A stretch of DNA of 64,000 nucleotides from NCBI RefSeq assembly GCF_016909575.1, contig NZ_JAFBGA010000021.1, forward strand, positions 1 to 64,000. The letters run 5' to 3'. The stretch is from Streptomyces sp. HB132 (GTDB lineage: Bacteria > Actinomycetota > Actinomycetes > Streptomycetales > Streptomycetaceae). The translations under genes were made by a program, and so were the position numbers. Position 1 is the first letter of the stretch. Every line of letters starts with the position of its first letter. The notes below the pieces were generated by a model, which was not told where the DNA came from, searched no databases, and was given only the letters and a program-made list of their open reading frames with translations. Of the stretch, positions 56,667 through 64,000 are shown in pieces.

Positions 56667-57335
56667 GTGACGTCTGATCAGGCCACCGGCCGGGCAGGCC
56701 GGAGCGCGGTCTCCAGCGGTATCCGGGAGGCGCTCGCGGCGGGCGACATGGTGCCGGGGCAGCGCCTCGTCGAGCAGGAGTTGTCCGAGGTCTTCCGGGC
56801 GACGCGGAGTTCGGTGCGGGAGGCGCTGCAGGATCTGGCCGCCGAAGGCCTCGTGGAGCTGATCCCCCGGCGCGGGGCGCGAGTGCGGGTGATCTCGGTC
56901 GAGGAGGCGGTCCAGATCACCGAGTGCCGCGCGCTGCTGGAGGGCCTGTGCGCACGGCGGGCGGCGGAGAACGCCTCGGACGAGGTGCGGCAGGAGCTGA
57001 AGGGCATCGGCTCGGCGATGAGCCGCGCTGTGGCGGAGGGCGACCCGGACGCCTACTCGGTGCTGAACCGCAGGCTGCACGAGTCCATCGGCGAGGTCAG
57101 CGATCAGAAGGTGGCCCAGGCCCTGCTCGAACGGATGAACGGCCAGATGGTGCGCTACCAGTTCCGTCTCGCGCTGCGCCCGGGCCGTCCGGCGAGGTCG
57201 CTGCCGCAGCACCTGGCGATCATCGACGCGGTGGTGGCGGGTGATGCCGACGCCGCGGAGGCGGCCGCCCGGGCACACGTCGAGAGCGTCGTCGAAGCGC
57301 TGCGGGAGACACCCACGCCCGCCCGCCTGGGCTGA
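56667..57335 (+). CDS. GntR-family regulator (FCD/FadR type)
   Basis: A 222-residue regulator. The GTG start has GGAAGG seven bases upstream. Residues about 10-75 are the winged HTH (LVEQELSEVFRATRSSVREALQDLAAEGLVELIPRRGARV in sections). Residues about 85-215 are an all-helical FCD effector domain with conserved metal-type residues (NRRLHESI, QHLAIIDAV, AARAHVES). It is divergent from the LigJ-LigK-LigI-transporter operon and is the obvious candidate to control it in response to an aromatic-acid intermediate. Confidence 0.92.
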   Translation: MTSDQATGRAGRSAVSSGIREALAAGDMVPGQRLVEQELSEVFRATRSSVREALQDLAAEGLVELIPRRGARVRVISVEEAVQITECRALLEGLCARRAAENASDEVRQELKGIGSAMSRAVAEGDPDAYSVLNRRLHESIGEVSDQKVAQALLERMNGQMVRYQFRLALRPGRPARSLPQHLAIIDAVVAGDADAAEAAARAHVESVVEALRETPTPARLG

Positions 57336-57383
57336 CGGACCTGTGACCCCGTGCGGGTGATCGGGGCGCGGGGCTCGTAGGCC

Positions 57384-57420
57384 GGCCTCCCGCCCGGGTC
57401 GTCGACCCGGGCGGGAGGCC
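57384..57420. terminator. Bidirectional hairpin terminator
   Basis: A perfect 17-bp stem, starting GGCCTCCCGCCCGGGTC, with a three-base GTC loop. It lies between the convergent GntR and PLDc_N/SHOCT genes and ends ten bases before the latter's stop. Confidence 0.8.
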
Positions 57421-57429
57421 GTGGCGGTC

Positions 57430-57837
57430 TCAGGCCAGCAGCTTCTCCTTGGCCTTCTCGTACTCCTCCTGGCTGAGGTGGCCCTTCTCCCTCAGCTCGG
57501 AGAGTTTGGCGAGGTCGGCCACATGGCCGCCGCCGGCCCCGGTGCCGCCGTCGTCGTGGGCGGCCTGCTTCACGTACTGCCGGAAGGCCGCCTCGCGGTT
57601 CTCCGCCTCCTTGACCTCGCGGCGCCCCATGCCCTTGCCCCGGGCGATCAGGTAGACGAGCACGCCCACATAGGGCAGTACGATCACGAAGATCAACCAG
57701 GCCGCCTTGGTCCAGCCGCTCAGCGAGTGGTCCCGGAAGATGTCCGTGACCACCTTGAAGAGCAGGAAGAACCACAGGACCCACAGGAACAGAAACATCA
57801 TGGTCAGGAAGAGGTTCAGCAGCGGATAATCGTCCAT
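57430..57837 (-). CDS. PLDc_N and SHOCT domain membrane protein
   Basis: A 135-residue protein. Two hydrophobic spans (about residues 7-32 and 44-65) form the PLDc_N cardiolipin-synthase-like N-terminal unit, with WTKAAWLIFVIVLPYVGVLVYL. A charged stretch leads to a C-terminal SHOCT motif (LAKLSELREKGHLSQEEYEKAKEKLL). It is a common small Streptomyces membrane protein of unknown function. The + strand hairpin next to its stop probably ends its transcript. Confidence 0.88.
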   Translation of the reverse strand: MDDYPLLNLFLTMMFLFLWVLWFFLLFKVVTDIFRDHSLSGWTKAAWLIFVIVLPYVGVLVYLIARGKGMGRREVKEAENREAAFRQYVKQAAHDDGGTGAGGGHVADLAKLSELREKGHLSQEEYEKAKEKLLA

Positions 57838-57916
57838 GGGTCTGCTCCGATCGGGCGGAATGTACTTTTATTGGTACATCCGCTGCCCTCCCGCCGCATT
57901 TCCGGCTGGCCGGGCG

Positions 57917-58411
57917 TCAGACGGAGAGGGTGTCCAGGAACGCCGAGAGCTTGCCCCTGGTCCGCTCGATCTGCTGCTCGACGGTCAGGGACTCCTCGAA
58001 GCGCCCGCCGGGGGCGGCCGTCTTCCTGCCGCGCACGTACAGCGAGCAGTCGAGGTCCGTGCAGAGGTAGATGCCCACCGAATTGCCGTCCCTGCCCGCC
58101 TGTCCTCGCTTCCGGGCGGTCATCAGGGACACCCCGCTGCCCGGGTGCGTGGTCAGGCAGACCGAGCACATACTGCGGTGCAGGAAGCCGCGCTGCTGGG
58201 ACGGGAAACGCAGCGTGATGCCGACGAGCTCGCCGCGCTGCTCGGTGACGATATAGCTCCGGTCCGGGGCCGAGAGGTCGCGCCAGCCCAGGAAGTCCAG
58301 GTCCTCCCAGCGGCGCTCCTCGAGGTCGCGGGGCAGCGGCAGGCGCTTCGCCTCACCTTTGGAACAGTTGATGAACGATGTCCGGATGTCCTGCTCACTG
58401 ACGGCTCTCAT
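57917..58411 (-). CDS. FBP-domain zinc-finger protein (EF-G-binding, FusB-like C-terminal type)
   Basis: A 164-residue protein with a four-cysteine treble-clef arrangement, CSVC around residue 80 and CTDLDC around residue 120, as in the FBP_C domain. Related FusB/FBP proteins bind elongation factor G. The ATG at 58411 has no clear ribosome site, so a leaderless transcript is possible. The short space upstream carries two copies of a 13-bp repeat. The gene follows the Nudix gene by 56 bases. Confidence 0.8.
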   Translation of the reverse strand: MRAVSEQDIRTSFINCSKGEAKRLPLPRDLEERRWEDLDFLGWRDLSAPDRSYIVTEQRGELVGITLRFPSQQRGFLHRSMCSVCLTTHPGSGVSLMTARKRGQAGRDGNSVGIYLCTDLDCSLYVRGRKTAAPGGRFEESLTVEQQIERTRGKLSAFLDTLSV

Positions 58412-58432
58412 GGCATCGACGCTAACTCTGCC

Positions 58433-58466
58433 TATGAGCCCTAGGCAAATGAATATGAGCTCTAGG
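58433..58466. repeat. Tandem 13-bp repeat upstream of the FBP gene
   Basis: TATGAGCCCTAGG (58433-58445) and TATGAGCTCTAGG (58454-58466) are spaced 21 bp apart, two helical turns, in the 56-bp gap between the Nudix stop and the FBP start. The spacing suggests a regulator binding two sites on one face of the helix. Confidence 0.5.
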
Positions 58467-58467
58467 C

Positions 58468-58962
58468 TCAACCCTGCGACGGAGCGATCCGCAGGTGGTG
58501 GGCCGCCGGATGGTCGATGGCGAGATCAGGCCGCCAGACGGCCAGGATCTGTGCCGATGGGTCGAACAGAGGGCTCGGCAGCTCCTCGGGGGCGATCCAC
58601 CGCCACGCGCTGATGAGATGCGGCTCGGTCACCCGCGGGTCCGCGGACTCCACACGCACCAGAGCGGCCATGCTGATCCGGTTGATGCCGCCCACCACGT
58701 CGTGCACCATCGCGAAGACCGTCACGGCGTCCACGGGCACCCGGAGCCCCGTCTCCTCGCGCAGTTCGCGGGCGGCGGCGGCCGCGACCGACTCGTGCGT
58801 CGGGTCGACCTTGCCGCCGGGCAGCTCCCAGGTGCCGCCCCGGTGCCTGCCGAGCAGGATCCTGCCCTCCGCGTCCTGTACGACGACACCGACCCCCAGG
58901 GCGGCCTGGGCGAGCGGTGGGCGGGCGTTCCGGGGAGGGGTGTTCACGGATTCGGCGGTCAT
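58468..58962 (-). CDS. Nudix hydrolase (MutT-like)
   Basis: A 164-residue Nudix enzyme. The ATG at 58962 gives a product starting MTAESVNTPP; a longer in-frame version adds 19 Arg-rich residues. The Nudix box is GGKVDPTHESVAAAAARELREETGL when read in two pieces, with the REETG core intact. Upstream VGVVVQDAEGRILLGRH is typical of the fold. It should hydrolyse nucleoside diphosphate-X compounds, possibly oxidised nucleotides or dinucleotides. It lies 64 bp after the NAD-kinase-like gene. Confidence 0.9.
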   Translation of the reverse strand: MTAESVNTPPRNARPPLAQAALGVGVVVQDAEGRILLGRHRGGTWELPGGKVDPTHESVAAAAARELREETGLRVPVDAVTVFAMVHDVVGGINRISMAALVRVESADPRVTEPHLISAWRWIAPEELPSPLFDPSAQILAVWRPDLAIDHPAAHHLRIAPSQG

Positions 58963-59026
58963 CGCTGCTCTGCTCCCGGCTGGTCGGATACGGGTACGCA
59001 CGGACCGCGTCATCCTCACACGGCGG

Positions 59027-59926
59027 TCACGCCACCAGGTTCAGGGCGATGTCCGCGATGCCGAGCCGTACGGACTGACCCCACGTCAACTCCAGTGCGT
59101 CGGACTCCATCCCGTCGCCGAAGACCACCATGCGGTCCGACTCGACGGTGAGCCGGAGGCCGTCCCCGCGGCCCAGTTCTCCCGAGACCATCGAGGTGCC
59201 GGTGGCCGGTGAGGGCCAGGCCTCGCGCACGAACCAGACCAGCCGGGGATCGGAGGGGGCCGGCAGGCGCAGCGGGCTGCCCCGCTCGAGCCAGAGGGAG
59301 CGCAGCCAGCCGGTGGAGCCCGTGCCCGTGCCCACCAGGACTCCCGAGGACGCCTGGGGCTCGCCTGCGGAAGGGGCGCCGTCGGGGCCGATGCGGTAGC
59401 GGGCGGTCTGGTGGCCGGGTGATCCGAGGTAGATCTCGTTGAGGGCGAGCAGCCGCTGGGTGTCGTCGGCGACGGCCTCGGTCATCGTGAGGGCGTCAAC
59501 CGGCCCGCCGGGTGACACGGCTGCCCGGCACAGGGCCGCAGCGTCACGGACCCGGTGGCGTACGAGGGTCCCGGGATTGCGGCCCGGGTCGGTGTCGATG
59601 CCCACGACCGGCTGTCCGGTCAGGTACTTCGCGGTGTTGGCGACCAGTCCGTCCTGCCCGACCACGACGACCACGTCCTCGGGCCCGAACAGGAAGCGGT
59701 CGAGGTCCGCCCGCTCCACCCGGGTGCGGCGCCACCGCAGCGGCACGGCCGCGGCGACCTCCGTGAGCGCCTGTTCGTTGCGCCGGTGGCGGTCGGCCAC
59801 CTCCTCGATGGACCGGCCGCGTCCCGCGAGCACGAACGCGGCCTGCCCGTGGGTCCCGTGCCGTGCCAGGAGCTCCTCGTACTCGGTCGTGCGGTGCACC
59901 AGCACCGCACGAGGGGCCAGACTCAC
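59027..59926 (-). CDS. NAD kinase-like protein with altered GGDG motif
   Basis: A 299-residue protein of the ATP-NAD kinase fold. The phosphate-binding GGDGT is replaced by GQDGL. The NE motif (NEIYLG) and GTGSTGW, which bind NAD and the metal in true NAD kinases, are kept. The N-terminal half looks normal for the family. The GTG start overlaps the SPFH stop as GTGA, so the two are translationally coupled. It may phosphorylate NAD with altered efficiency, use another dinucleotide or be a sensor. Confidence 0.8.
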   Translation of the reverse strand: MSLAPRAVLVHRTTEYEELLARHGTHGQAAFVLAGRGRSIEEVADRHRRNEQALTEVAAAVPLRWRRTRVERADLDRFLFGPEDVVVVVGQDGLVANTAKYLTGQPVVGIDTDPGRNPGTLVRHRVRDAAALCRAAVSPGGPVDALTMTEAVADDTQRLLALNEIYLGSPGHQTARYRIGPDGAPSAGEPQASSGVLVGTGTGSTGWLRSLWLERGSPLRLPAPSDPRLVWFVREAWPSPATGTSMVSGELGRGDGLRLTVESDRMVVFGDGMESDALELTWGQSVRLGIADIALNLVA

Positions 59927-60936
59927 GCCCGCGCCTCCGGCTCCGGCCTGCCGAGCCTGGCGAGCAGGCCCGTCAGGACGTCGGGGGACAGGGTGAGGCT
60001 GTCGATGCGGGGCAGGTTCTCGGCCAGCCGCGTCGCGGCCAGGGCGTGCAGCGTGCCGGGGTCGACATCCGCGTGCGCCCGCAGCCAGGCCGCCTGCGCC
60101 TCGGCCCGTGCCGCCCCGACGTCACGGGCGGCCTCCGCCTCCGCGCGGGCCAGGCGCACCGTGCGGGAGGCCTCGGCAGCCGTACGCACCTCGTCGGCCG
60201 CCGACTTCTCCTCCGCCTCGCGGCGGGCGTTGGTGCCGCGCTGGTCGACCAGCTGCTCCTCGCGACGTGCGAGTTCGATCTTGCTCGCGAGTTCGTTCTC
60301 GGCGATGGTGCGTTCACGCTCGACCGCCACCGCCCGGCGCTCGTACACCGACCGGTCGGCCTCCTGCTGGATCTGTTCCCTGGCCGGGGTGCGCAGAGCG
60401 CGCTCGACCTCGGCCTCGGGGCGGATCGCGACGACGCGCACCGCCACCACGTCGATGCCGGTGGCGGGCAGCCTGGGCTCGGCCGCGAGCCCGGTGGCGA
60501 CCCGCTCCCGTACGGTCGCCACGCCGTCCACCAGGGCGGTGGCGAGCGGGGTGCGGGCCAGGACGTCCAGGGCGTGCTGCTGTGCGGTCTCGGTGAGCAG
60601 GGTGGCGATCTGCTCCAGGGGTGCGGCCCGCCAGACCCCGCTGTCGGGGTGCACCGAGAAGTCGAGCCGGGCTGCGGCCTCGGCCGGGTCGCTGATCCGG
60701 TAGGTGACCGTGGCCTGCACGGTGACGTCCTGGAAGTCGGCCGTGCGGGCGTGGAACGCCATCGCCAGCTCCCGGTCGTCGACCGGCACCTCGGAGAGCG
60801 CCGCGGAGAGCGAGCGGTACCAGAAGCTCAGCCCGACGCCCTCGTGGACGAGTTTGCCGCGCTTGTGGTGGCGGATGTGCGTGGTGGGGGCGGAGCGCAG
60901 GTGCCGCCAGCCGAAGCGCCTGGTGATGTCGGCCAT
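59923..60936 (-). CDS. SPFH/Band 7 (prohibitin-like) domain protein
   Basis: A 337-residue protein. The ATG at 60936 (MADITRRF) has GAGGG upstream; an in-frame ATG at 60960 is an alternative. Residues about 20-190 form the SPFH beta domain. Residues about 190-285 are a long charged coiled coil rich in Glu, Ala and Arg (AENELASKIELARREEQL and similar), used for oligomer rings in this family. No strong N-terminal membrane span is visible, so it may associate with the membrane indirectly or assemble in the cytosol. It is coupled to the NAD-kinase-like gene. Confidence 0.85.
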   Translation of the reverse strand: MADITRRFGWRHLRSAPTTHIRHHKRGKLVHEGVGLSFWYRSLSAALSEVPVDDRELAMAFHARTADFQDVTVQATVTYRISDPAEAAARLDFSVHPDSGVWRAAPLEQIATLLTETAQQHALDVLARTPLATALVDGVATVRERVATGLAAEPRLPATGIDVVAVRVVAIRPEAEVERALRTPAREQIQQEADRSVYERRAVAVERERTIAENELASKIELARREEQLVDQRGTNARREAEEKSAADEVRTAAEASRTVRLARAEAEAARDVGAARAEAQAAWLRAHADVDPGTLHALAATRLAENLPRIDSLTLSPDVLTGLLARLGRPEPEARA

Positions 60937-61024
60937 ATCGGGGACCCTCTTTCTCGTCATGGCGACGATAACGGATCCCCTTCTTGTCGTCAATGAGACG
61001 AGAATGGGCGGTGGGTACGGAAAA

Positions 61025-61062
61025 GGCCGGCCGGTGGTCTCCTCGGGGACCACCGGCCGGCC
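61025..61062. terminator. Hairpin terminator after the TetR gene
   Basis: A perfect 15-bp stem GGCCGGCCGGTGGTC / GACCACCGGCCGGCC with an eight-base loop. It lies between the TetR stop and the SPFH start and probably ends the leftward TetR transcript. Confidence 0.7.
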
Positions 61063-61136
61063 GGTGTGCGCCGACCCCGTCCCCACGGTGCGGCGCGTGG
61101 TGGGCCGCCGTCATCCGCTCGGGCGACGGCCCACGT

Positions 61137-61775
61137 TCATGAGATCCCGTTCCCCGGAGGGAGGGCGGGTAGGCCGAGTGCCGGAAGCACGGCGTGATCG
61201 ACGAAGCGGGTGAGGAAGCCGTCGTCGGCGTACCGCCCCTCCAGCAGAGGCCGCGCGCGCATGATGCCGAGCACCTGGGCGGCCACGTAGTCCGCGGCGG
61301 GGTTGTCCGGGTCCATCTCGCCTCGCCGGACGGCGCGCTCGACCATCGTGTCGATGGCGGCGATGGCCGGTGCGATCAGTGTCGAGCGCAGTGCGCAGAG
61401 CAGGTCGGGATTCTGCAGAGCGGCGTGACTGAGTGCGTGCATCAGCGCGGTGTCCTGTCCGGATGCCGCGTCCACCGCGTGAGCCACCTCGTGCAGATCC
61501 TCGCGCAGGCTGCCGGTGTCGATCTCCGAGAAAAGGGTCTGGCGGGTGCCGTGCAGCGAGGCCACGACCAGTTCCGGCTTCGAGCCCCACTGGCGGTAGA
61601 GCGTCGACTTGCCGCACCGGGTGCGCGAGGCGACGCCCTCCATGGTCAGCGCGTCGTAGCCGCTCTCCCGGAGCAGGTCCAGCACGGCGGTGTAGAGCTC
61701 CTGTGCCCGCTCCGGTGTGATCTTCGACCGGCGTGACGCGGGTGCTGACTCCTGGGTGGAACCGGGCGGCGGCAT
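61137..61775 (-). CDS. TetR-family transcriptional regulator
   Basis: A 212-residue repressor. The ATG at 61775 has GAGAGGGAAG upstream; longer versions read into the upstream repeat array. The HTH covers about residues 15-65 (YTAVLDLLRESGYDALTMEGVASRTRCGKSTLYRQWGSK). The rest is a helical ligand-binding/dimer domain. It is divergent from a PAP2-like protein and a DMT transporter. The shared intergenic region carries five phased 10-bp palindromic units, the likely operators. It probably controls itself and the divergent pair. Confidence 0.92.
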   Translation of the reverse strand: MPPPGSTQESAPASRRSKITPERAQELYTAVLDLLRESGYDALTMEGVASRTRCGKSTLYRQWGSKPELVVASLHGTRQTLFSEIDTGSLREDLHEVAHAVDAASGQDTALMHALSHAALQNPDLLCALRSTLIAPAIAAIDTMVERAVRRGEMDPDNPAADYVAAQVLGIMRARPLLEGRYADDGFLTRFVDHAVLPALGLPALPPGNGIS

Positions 61776-61808
61776 CTGCTTCCCTCTCTGCGGCTCTGCG
61801 GCTGGGGA

Positions 61809-61888
61809 CCCTCGATACGTCAGTGTATCGATACGCACGTGTACCGATACGCCTCCGTATCGGTACACTGGCGTATCGATACGGCGTG
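61809..61888. repeat. Five-unit 16-bp operator-like array
   Basis: Units start at 61809, 61825, 61841, 61857 and 61873, exactly 16 bp apart. The first ten bases of each are CCCTCGATAC, GTATCGATAC, GTACCGATAC, GTATCGGTAC and GTATCGATAC. GTATCGATAC is a perfect palindrome; the remaining six bases of each unit vary. The array fills the gap between divergent TetR and PAP2-like genes, fitting a cooperative TetR operator. Confidence 0.85.
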
Positions 61889-61941
61889 GACTGGCCACGC
61901 CGGCGTCGTAACAGCGCACCGTCAGCAAAGGGGCACGGGTG

Positions 61942-62751
61942 ATGCACACCCGCAGCGAGCCTGCGGAGCGGGAGCCGGACACCTCAGCCCGACCGCCCCT
62001 CGTCCGCGAGCTGCTTCTCGTAGCCGGACTCTTCCTCGTCTACAAACTCGGCCGACAGGCCGCGAACGGCCATGTCGAGGAGGCCTTCCGCAACGCCGGA
62101 CACGTATGGAGCCTCGAACGAGCCGTGGGGCTCCCCGGCGAAGGGGCCGTCCAGGGCGCACTGCTGCACAGCCACACGCTCGTCCAGGCGGCGAACACCT
62201 ACTACGCCACCGTGCACTTCCCCGTCACCCTCGCCTTCCTGGTCTGGCTGTACTGGCGCCGTCCGCGCCACTACGTCCGGTCACGCCGCGTCCTGGCCGC
62301 GCTCACCGGTGCCGCGCTCGCACTGCACCTGCTCTTCCCGCTCGCCCCGCCGCGGATGCTGCGGGCCGCCGGCCTCGTCGACACCGGGCAGGTCTACGGG
62401 CCCGCGGTGTACGGAGACAGCCCCGCGACCGACTCGATGGCCAACCAGTTCGCGGCCATGCCCTCACTGCACGTCGGCTGGGCCCTGGCGGTCGCCGTCG
62501 GACTGATCGTCGCCACCCGCTCCCGGTGGCGCCTGCTGTGGCTGCTGCACCCGCTGCTCACCCTGCTCGTCGTCGTGGGCACCGCCAACCACTACTGGCT
62601 CGACGCGGTCGTGGTCGCCGCCCTGCTCGCCGTGACCCACGCCGCGCTCGGACTGCCCCGCACCTCGGTGCGTGCCCACCTGCCGTGGGCGAGCGTGCGC
62701 GCCCAGCACTATGCGGCCCCCGCCTACGCACGGTCGGGAGCGCGGCGATGA
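61942..62751 (+). CDS. PAP2-like membrane protein (inositolphosphotransferase/phosphatase type)
   Basis: A 269-residue membrane protein of the PAP2-like group related to inositol phosphorylceramide synthases. About six membrane spans are seen. The active-site-type motifs are MPSLHVGWA and NHYWLDAVV; the first PAP2 motif is not obvious. The ATG at 61942 is favoured over the GTG at 61939 because AAAGGGG is well spaced from it. It overlaps the DMT transporter in an ATGA. Expression is probably controlled by the divergent TetR through the 16-bp array. Confidence 0.87.
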   Translation: MHTRSEPAEREPDTSARPPLVRELLLVAGLFLVYKLGRQAANGHVEEAFRNAGHVWSLERAVGLPGEGAVQGALLHSHTLVQAANTYYATVHFPVTLAFLVWLYWRRPRHYVRSRRVLAALTGAALALHLLFPLAPPRMLRAAGLVDTGQVYGPAVYGDSPATDSMANQFAAMPSLHVGWALAVAVGLIVATRSRWRLLWLLHPLLTLLVVVGTANHYWLDAVVVAALLAVTHAALGLPRTSVRAHLPWASVRAQHYAAPAYARSGARR

Positions 62752-63716
62752 ACGCCACGCTCACGGCCGTCGCGCTCTCCCTCGTCTCCGCCGGTGCCTA
62801 CGCGGCCGCCGCGGTCGCGCAGGCCCGGCTCGCCGGGCGGACCGGCCCCTCCGCCGGAGCGCTGCGCCTGCTGGGCCGCCGAGCCTGGTGGTCGGCCGTC
62901 GGTCTGAACGCCGGCGGCGCACTGCTGCACGTCGCCGCGCTGAAGTACGGGCCGCTCACCCTGGTCCAGCCGCTCGGCGCCCTCACCCTCGTCGCCGCCG
63001 TCCCGCTCGGGGCCCGTTCGGCGGGTCGCAGGGTCAGCCGCACGGAGTGGCGCGGCACGCTCCTCACGCTCGTGGGCCTCGCCGCGCTGCTCCTGGCCGC
63101 GGGCGGCGCCGCGCCTCACGACACGCTGAGCCTCCCCGAGGCCCTGGGCGTCGGCGCCGTGACCATGGCGCTCGTCGCCCTCCTCGGCCGGCCGGGCGCG
63201 AGGCCCGGACTCCGGCACGCCGCGGCCTCAGGCATCACGTCCGGGGTGGCCTCCGCCCTCACCCAGACCCTGACGGTCGCCGCGACCGACCACTCGGGCC
63301 CGCTGCTGGACTGGCGGCTGGTGACCGTGGCGGTGCTCGTCTCCTTCTTCGCCCTGGGCGGCCTGATGCTCTCCCAGACCGCCTACCGGGGCGGCCTCGG
63401 CGCACCGCTCGCCGTGGTGACCCTCGCAAATCCCGTCGCCGCCGCCGCGATCGGCCTGGTCCTGCTCGGCGAGCGCCTCCAGGGCGGGGTGCTGGGGCTG
63501 ATCCCCGCGCTCGCCGGAGCCGCGGCCGCCGTGCAGGGTGTGATCCTGCTCAGCCGGGCACAGGCACGGAACACGACCGTCCCCGCTTCCCTGCCCGTCG
63601 TGACCGGGCCGCCGTCCAGGGTTGTCATCGGCGGTCCACCCCTGACCACCCCGCGCGCCCCCGAGCCAAGGGCGCTGCGCCCGGAACCGGTCGGGAGCCG
63701 GTCCGGTCCCGGCTAG
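62748..63716 (+). CDS. DMT-family (EamA-like) transporter
   Basis: A 322-residue protein with about nine or ten short hydrophobic spans arranged as two similar halves, and conserved helix-end residues such as VQPLGALTLVAAVP and LAVVTLANPVAAAAIGLVLLGERL. It ends in a Pro/Arg-rich cytosolic tail. It is translationally coupled to the PAP2-like gene and probably shares its TetR control. The substrate is unknown; a drug/metabolite exporter is plausible. Confidence 0.88.
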   Translation: MNATLTAVALSLVSAGAYAAAAVAQARLAGRTGPSAGALRLLGRRAWWSAVGLNAGGALLHVAALKYGPLTLVQPLGALTLVAAVPLGARSAGRRVSRTEWRGTLLTLVGLAALLLAAGGAAPHDTLSLPEALGVGAVTMALVALLGRPGARPGLRHAAASGITSGVASALTQTLTVAATDHSGPLLDWRLVTVAVLVSFFALGGLMLSQTAYRGGLGAPLAVVTLANPVAAAAIGLVLLGERLQGGVLGLIPALAGAAAAVQGVILLSRAQARNTTVPASLPVVTGPPSRVVIGGPPLTTPRAPEPRALRPEPVGSRSGPG

Positions 63717-64000
63717 GAAGCCCCGGGCCCGACGTCGCTCGCCGCCCCCGGACCCTCCAGGTCGTCGACGGCCCTGGTCAGCCAGCTCGTCCAGAACGTC
63801 TCCAGGTCGATGCCCCCGCGCAGCACCAGACGGCGCAGCCGGTCCTCCTGCGAGGTCCGCTCCGGAGGGAAGTCCCGCTCCTCGATCCGCAGGTACTCCG
63901 CCAGCTGCTCCTGGTGCAGCACCAGGTGCCTGCGCAGTTCCCCGGCCAGTCCCGGGGCGCCGACCACGGCGGCCGCCCGCATCCGCAGCAGCAGCGGATC
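63713..64000 (-). CDS. PadR-like regulator, C-terminal fragment
   Basis: The - strand frame is open to the window edge, so the gene begins beyond 64000. The visible ~95 residues (DPLLLRMRAAAV, then ELRRHLVLHQEQLAEYLRIEERDFP, then LRRGLVLRGGIDLE-type and WLTRAVDDLEG segments) follow the helical C-terminal domain of PadR regulators. Its stop overlaps the DMT transporter stop by four bases on the other strand. The DNA-binding half is not in the window, so the family call is by pattern only. Confidence 0.6.
   Translation of the reverse strand, partial: DPLLLRMRAAAVVGAPGLAGELRRHLVLHQEQLAEYLRIEERDFPPERTSQEDRLRRLVLRGGIDLETFWTSWLTRAVDDLEGPGAASDVGPGAS

Noticed and set aside
61809-61888. CRISPR-like reading of the 16-bp repeat array
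   Set aside because: Repeat cores are 10 bp palindromes with 6-bp gaps, far too short for repeats and spacers, and no cas genes are present.
61775-61982. Longer TetR start giving a 281-residue protein
   Set aside because: The extension translates the 16-bp operator array into a repetitive Arg/Tyr/Thr peptide; the ATG at 61775 has a good ribosome site and normal TetR length.

Overview
The window is high-GC actinobacterial DNA with Streptomyces-type gene content: GTG and TTG starts, ATGA/GTGA translational overlaps, rare TTA leucine codons, a DUF5709 protein, a PLDc_N/SHOCT membrane protein and an FBP zinc-finger protein. About 45 kb on the left is a large polyketide/nonribosomal-peptide biosynthetic region. 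The last 18 kb looks like ordinary chromosome with housekeeping and catabolic genes. No rRNA, tRNA, CRISPR array, insertion sequence or phage structural gene was seen.

Left arm (1-16065, + strand). The window opens inside a modular type I PKS (end of a KR, then ACP and docking tail). Next is a bimodular terminal PKS (KS-AT-DH-KR-ACP-KS-decayed AT-ACP-TE), then an O-carbamoyltransferase, two half-size ABC-transporter-like proteins with damaged ATPase motifs, a 98-residue unknown protein and a type II thioesterase. The PKS and carbamoyltransferase can make and carbamoylate a polyketide. The ABC pair is a probable export or accessory complex.

Centre (16099-29572, - strand). An aminotransferase of the valine-pyruvate (AvtA) family, an MFS exporter and a 3615-residue megasynthase form one transcription unit. 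The megasynthase reads acyl-AMP ligase-ACP-KS-AT-ACP-luciferase-like monooxygenase-C-A-PCP-C. It should load a carboxylic acid, extend it once with malonate, oxidise it on the enzyme, couple it to a proline-like residue and pass it on.

Right arm (30491-41920, + strand). This is a tightly overlapped operon: carrier-like protein, free A domain, free C domain, P450, A-PCP-C, A-PCP, thioesterase-like protein with a Cys elbow, and PCP-TE with a Cys nucleophile. My reading is that the free C and A domains complete the PCP-TE protein as a terminal module working in trans. A second type II thioesterase, a GNAT acetyltransferase and a 4'-phosphopantetheinyl transferase lie at the right edge. TTA codons in the PKS, one ABC protein and the phosphopantetheinyl transferase suggest bldA-dependent control.

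Right flank (46082-64000). In order: an HTH/zinc-ribbon protein; DUF5709; a PAP2-diacylglycerol-kinase fusion with YihY and a second PAP2 phosphatase; an AlkB-like dioxygenase behind a LexA-type box; an MFS transporter with LigI, LigK and LigJ homologues under a divergent GntR regulator (lower protocatechuate/gallate 4,5-cleavage route); a PLDc_N/SHOCT protein; FBP protein; Nudix hydrolase; NAD-kinase-like protein and SPFH protein; a TetR regulator divergent from a PAP2-like membrane protein and a DMT transporter across a striking 16-bp repeat array; and the end of a PadR-like gene.

Product structure cannot be fixed from this window, because the PKS begins upstream and adenylation specificities were only estimated by eye.
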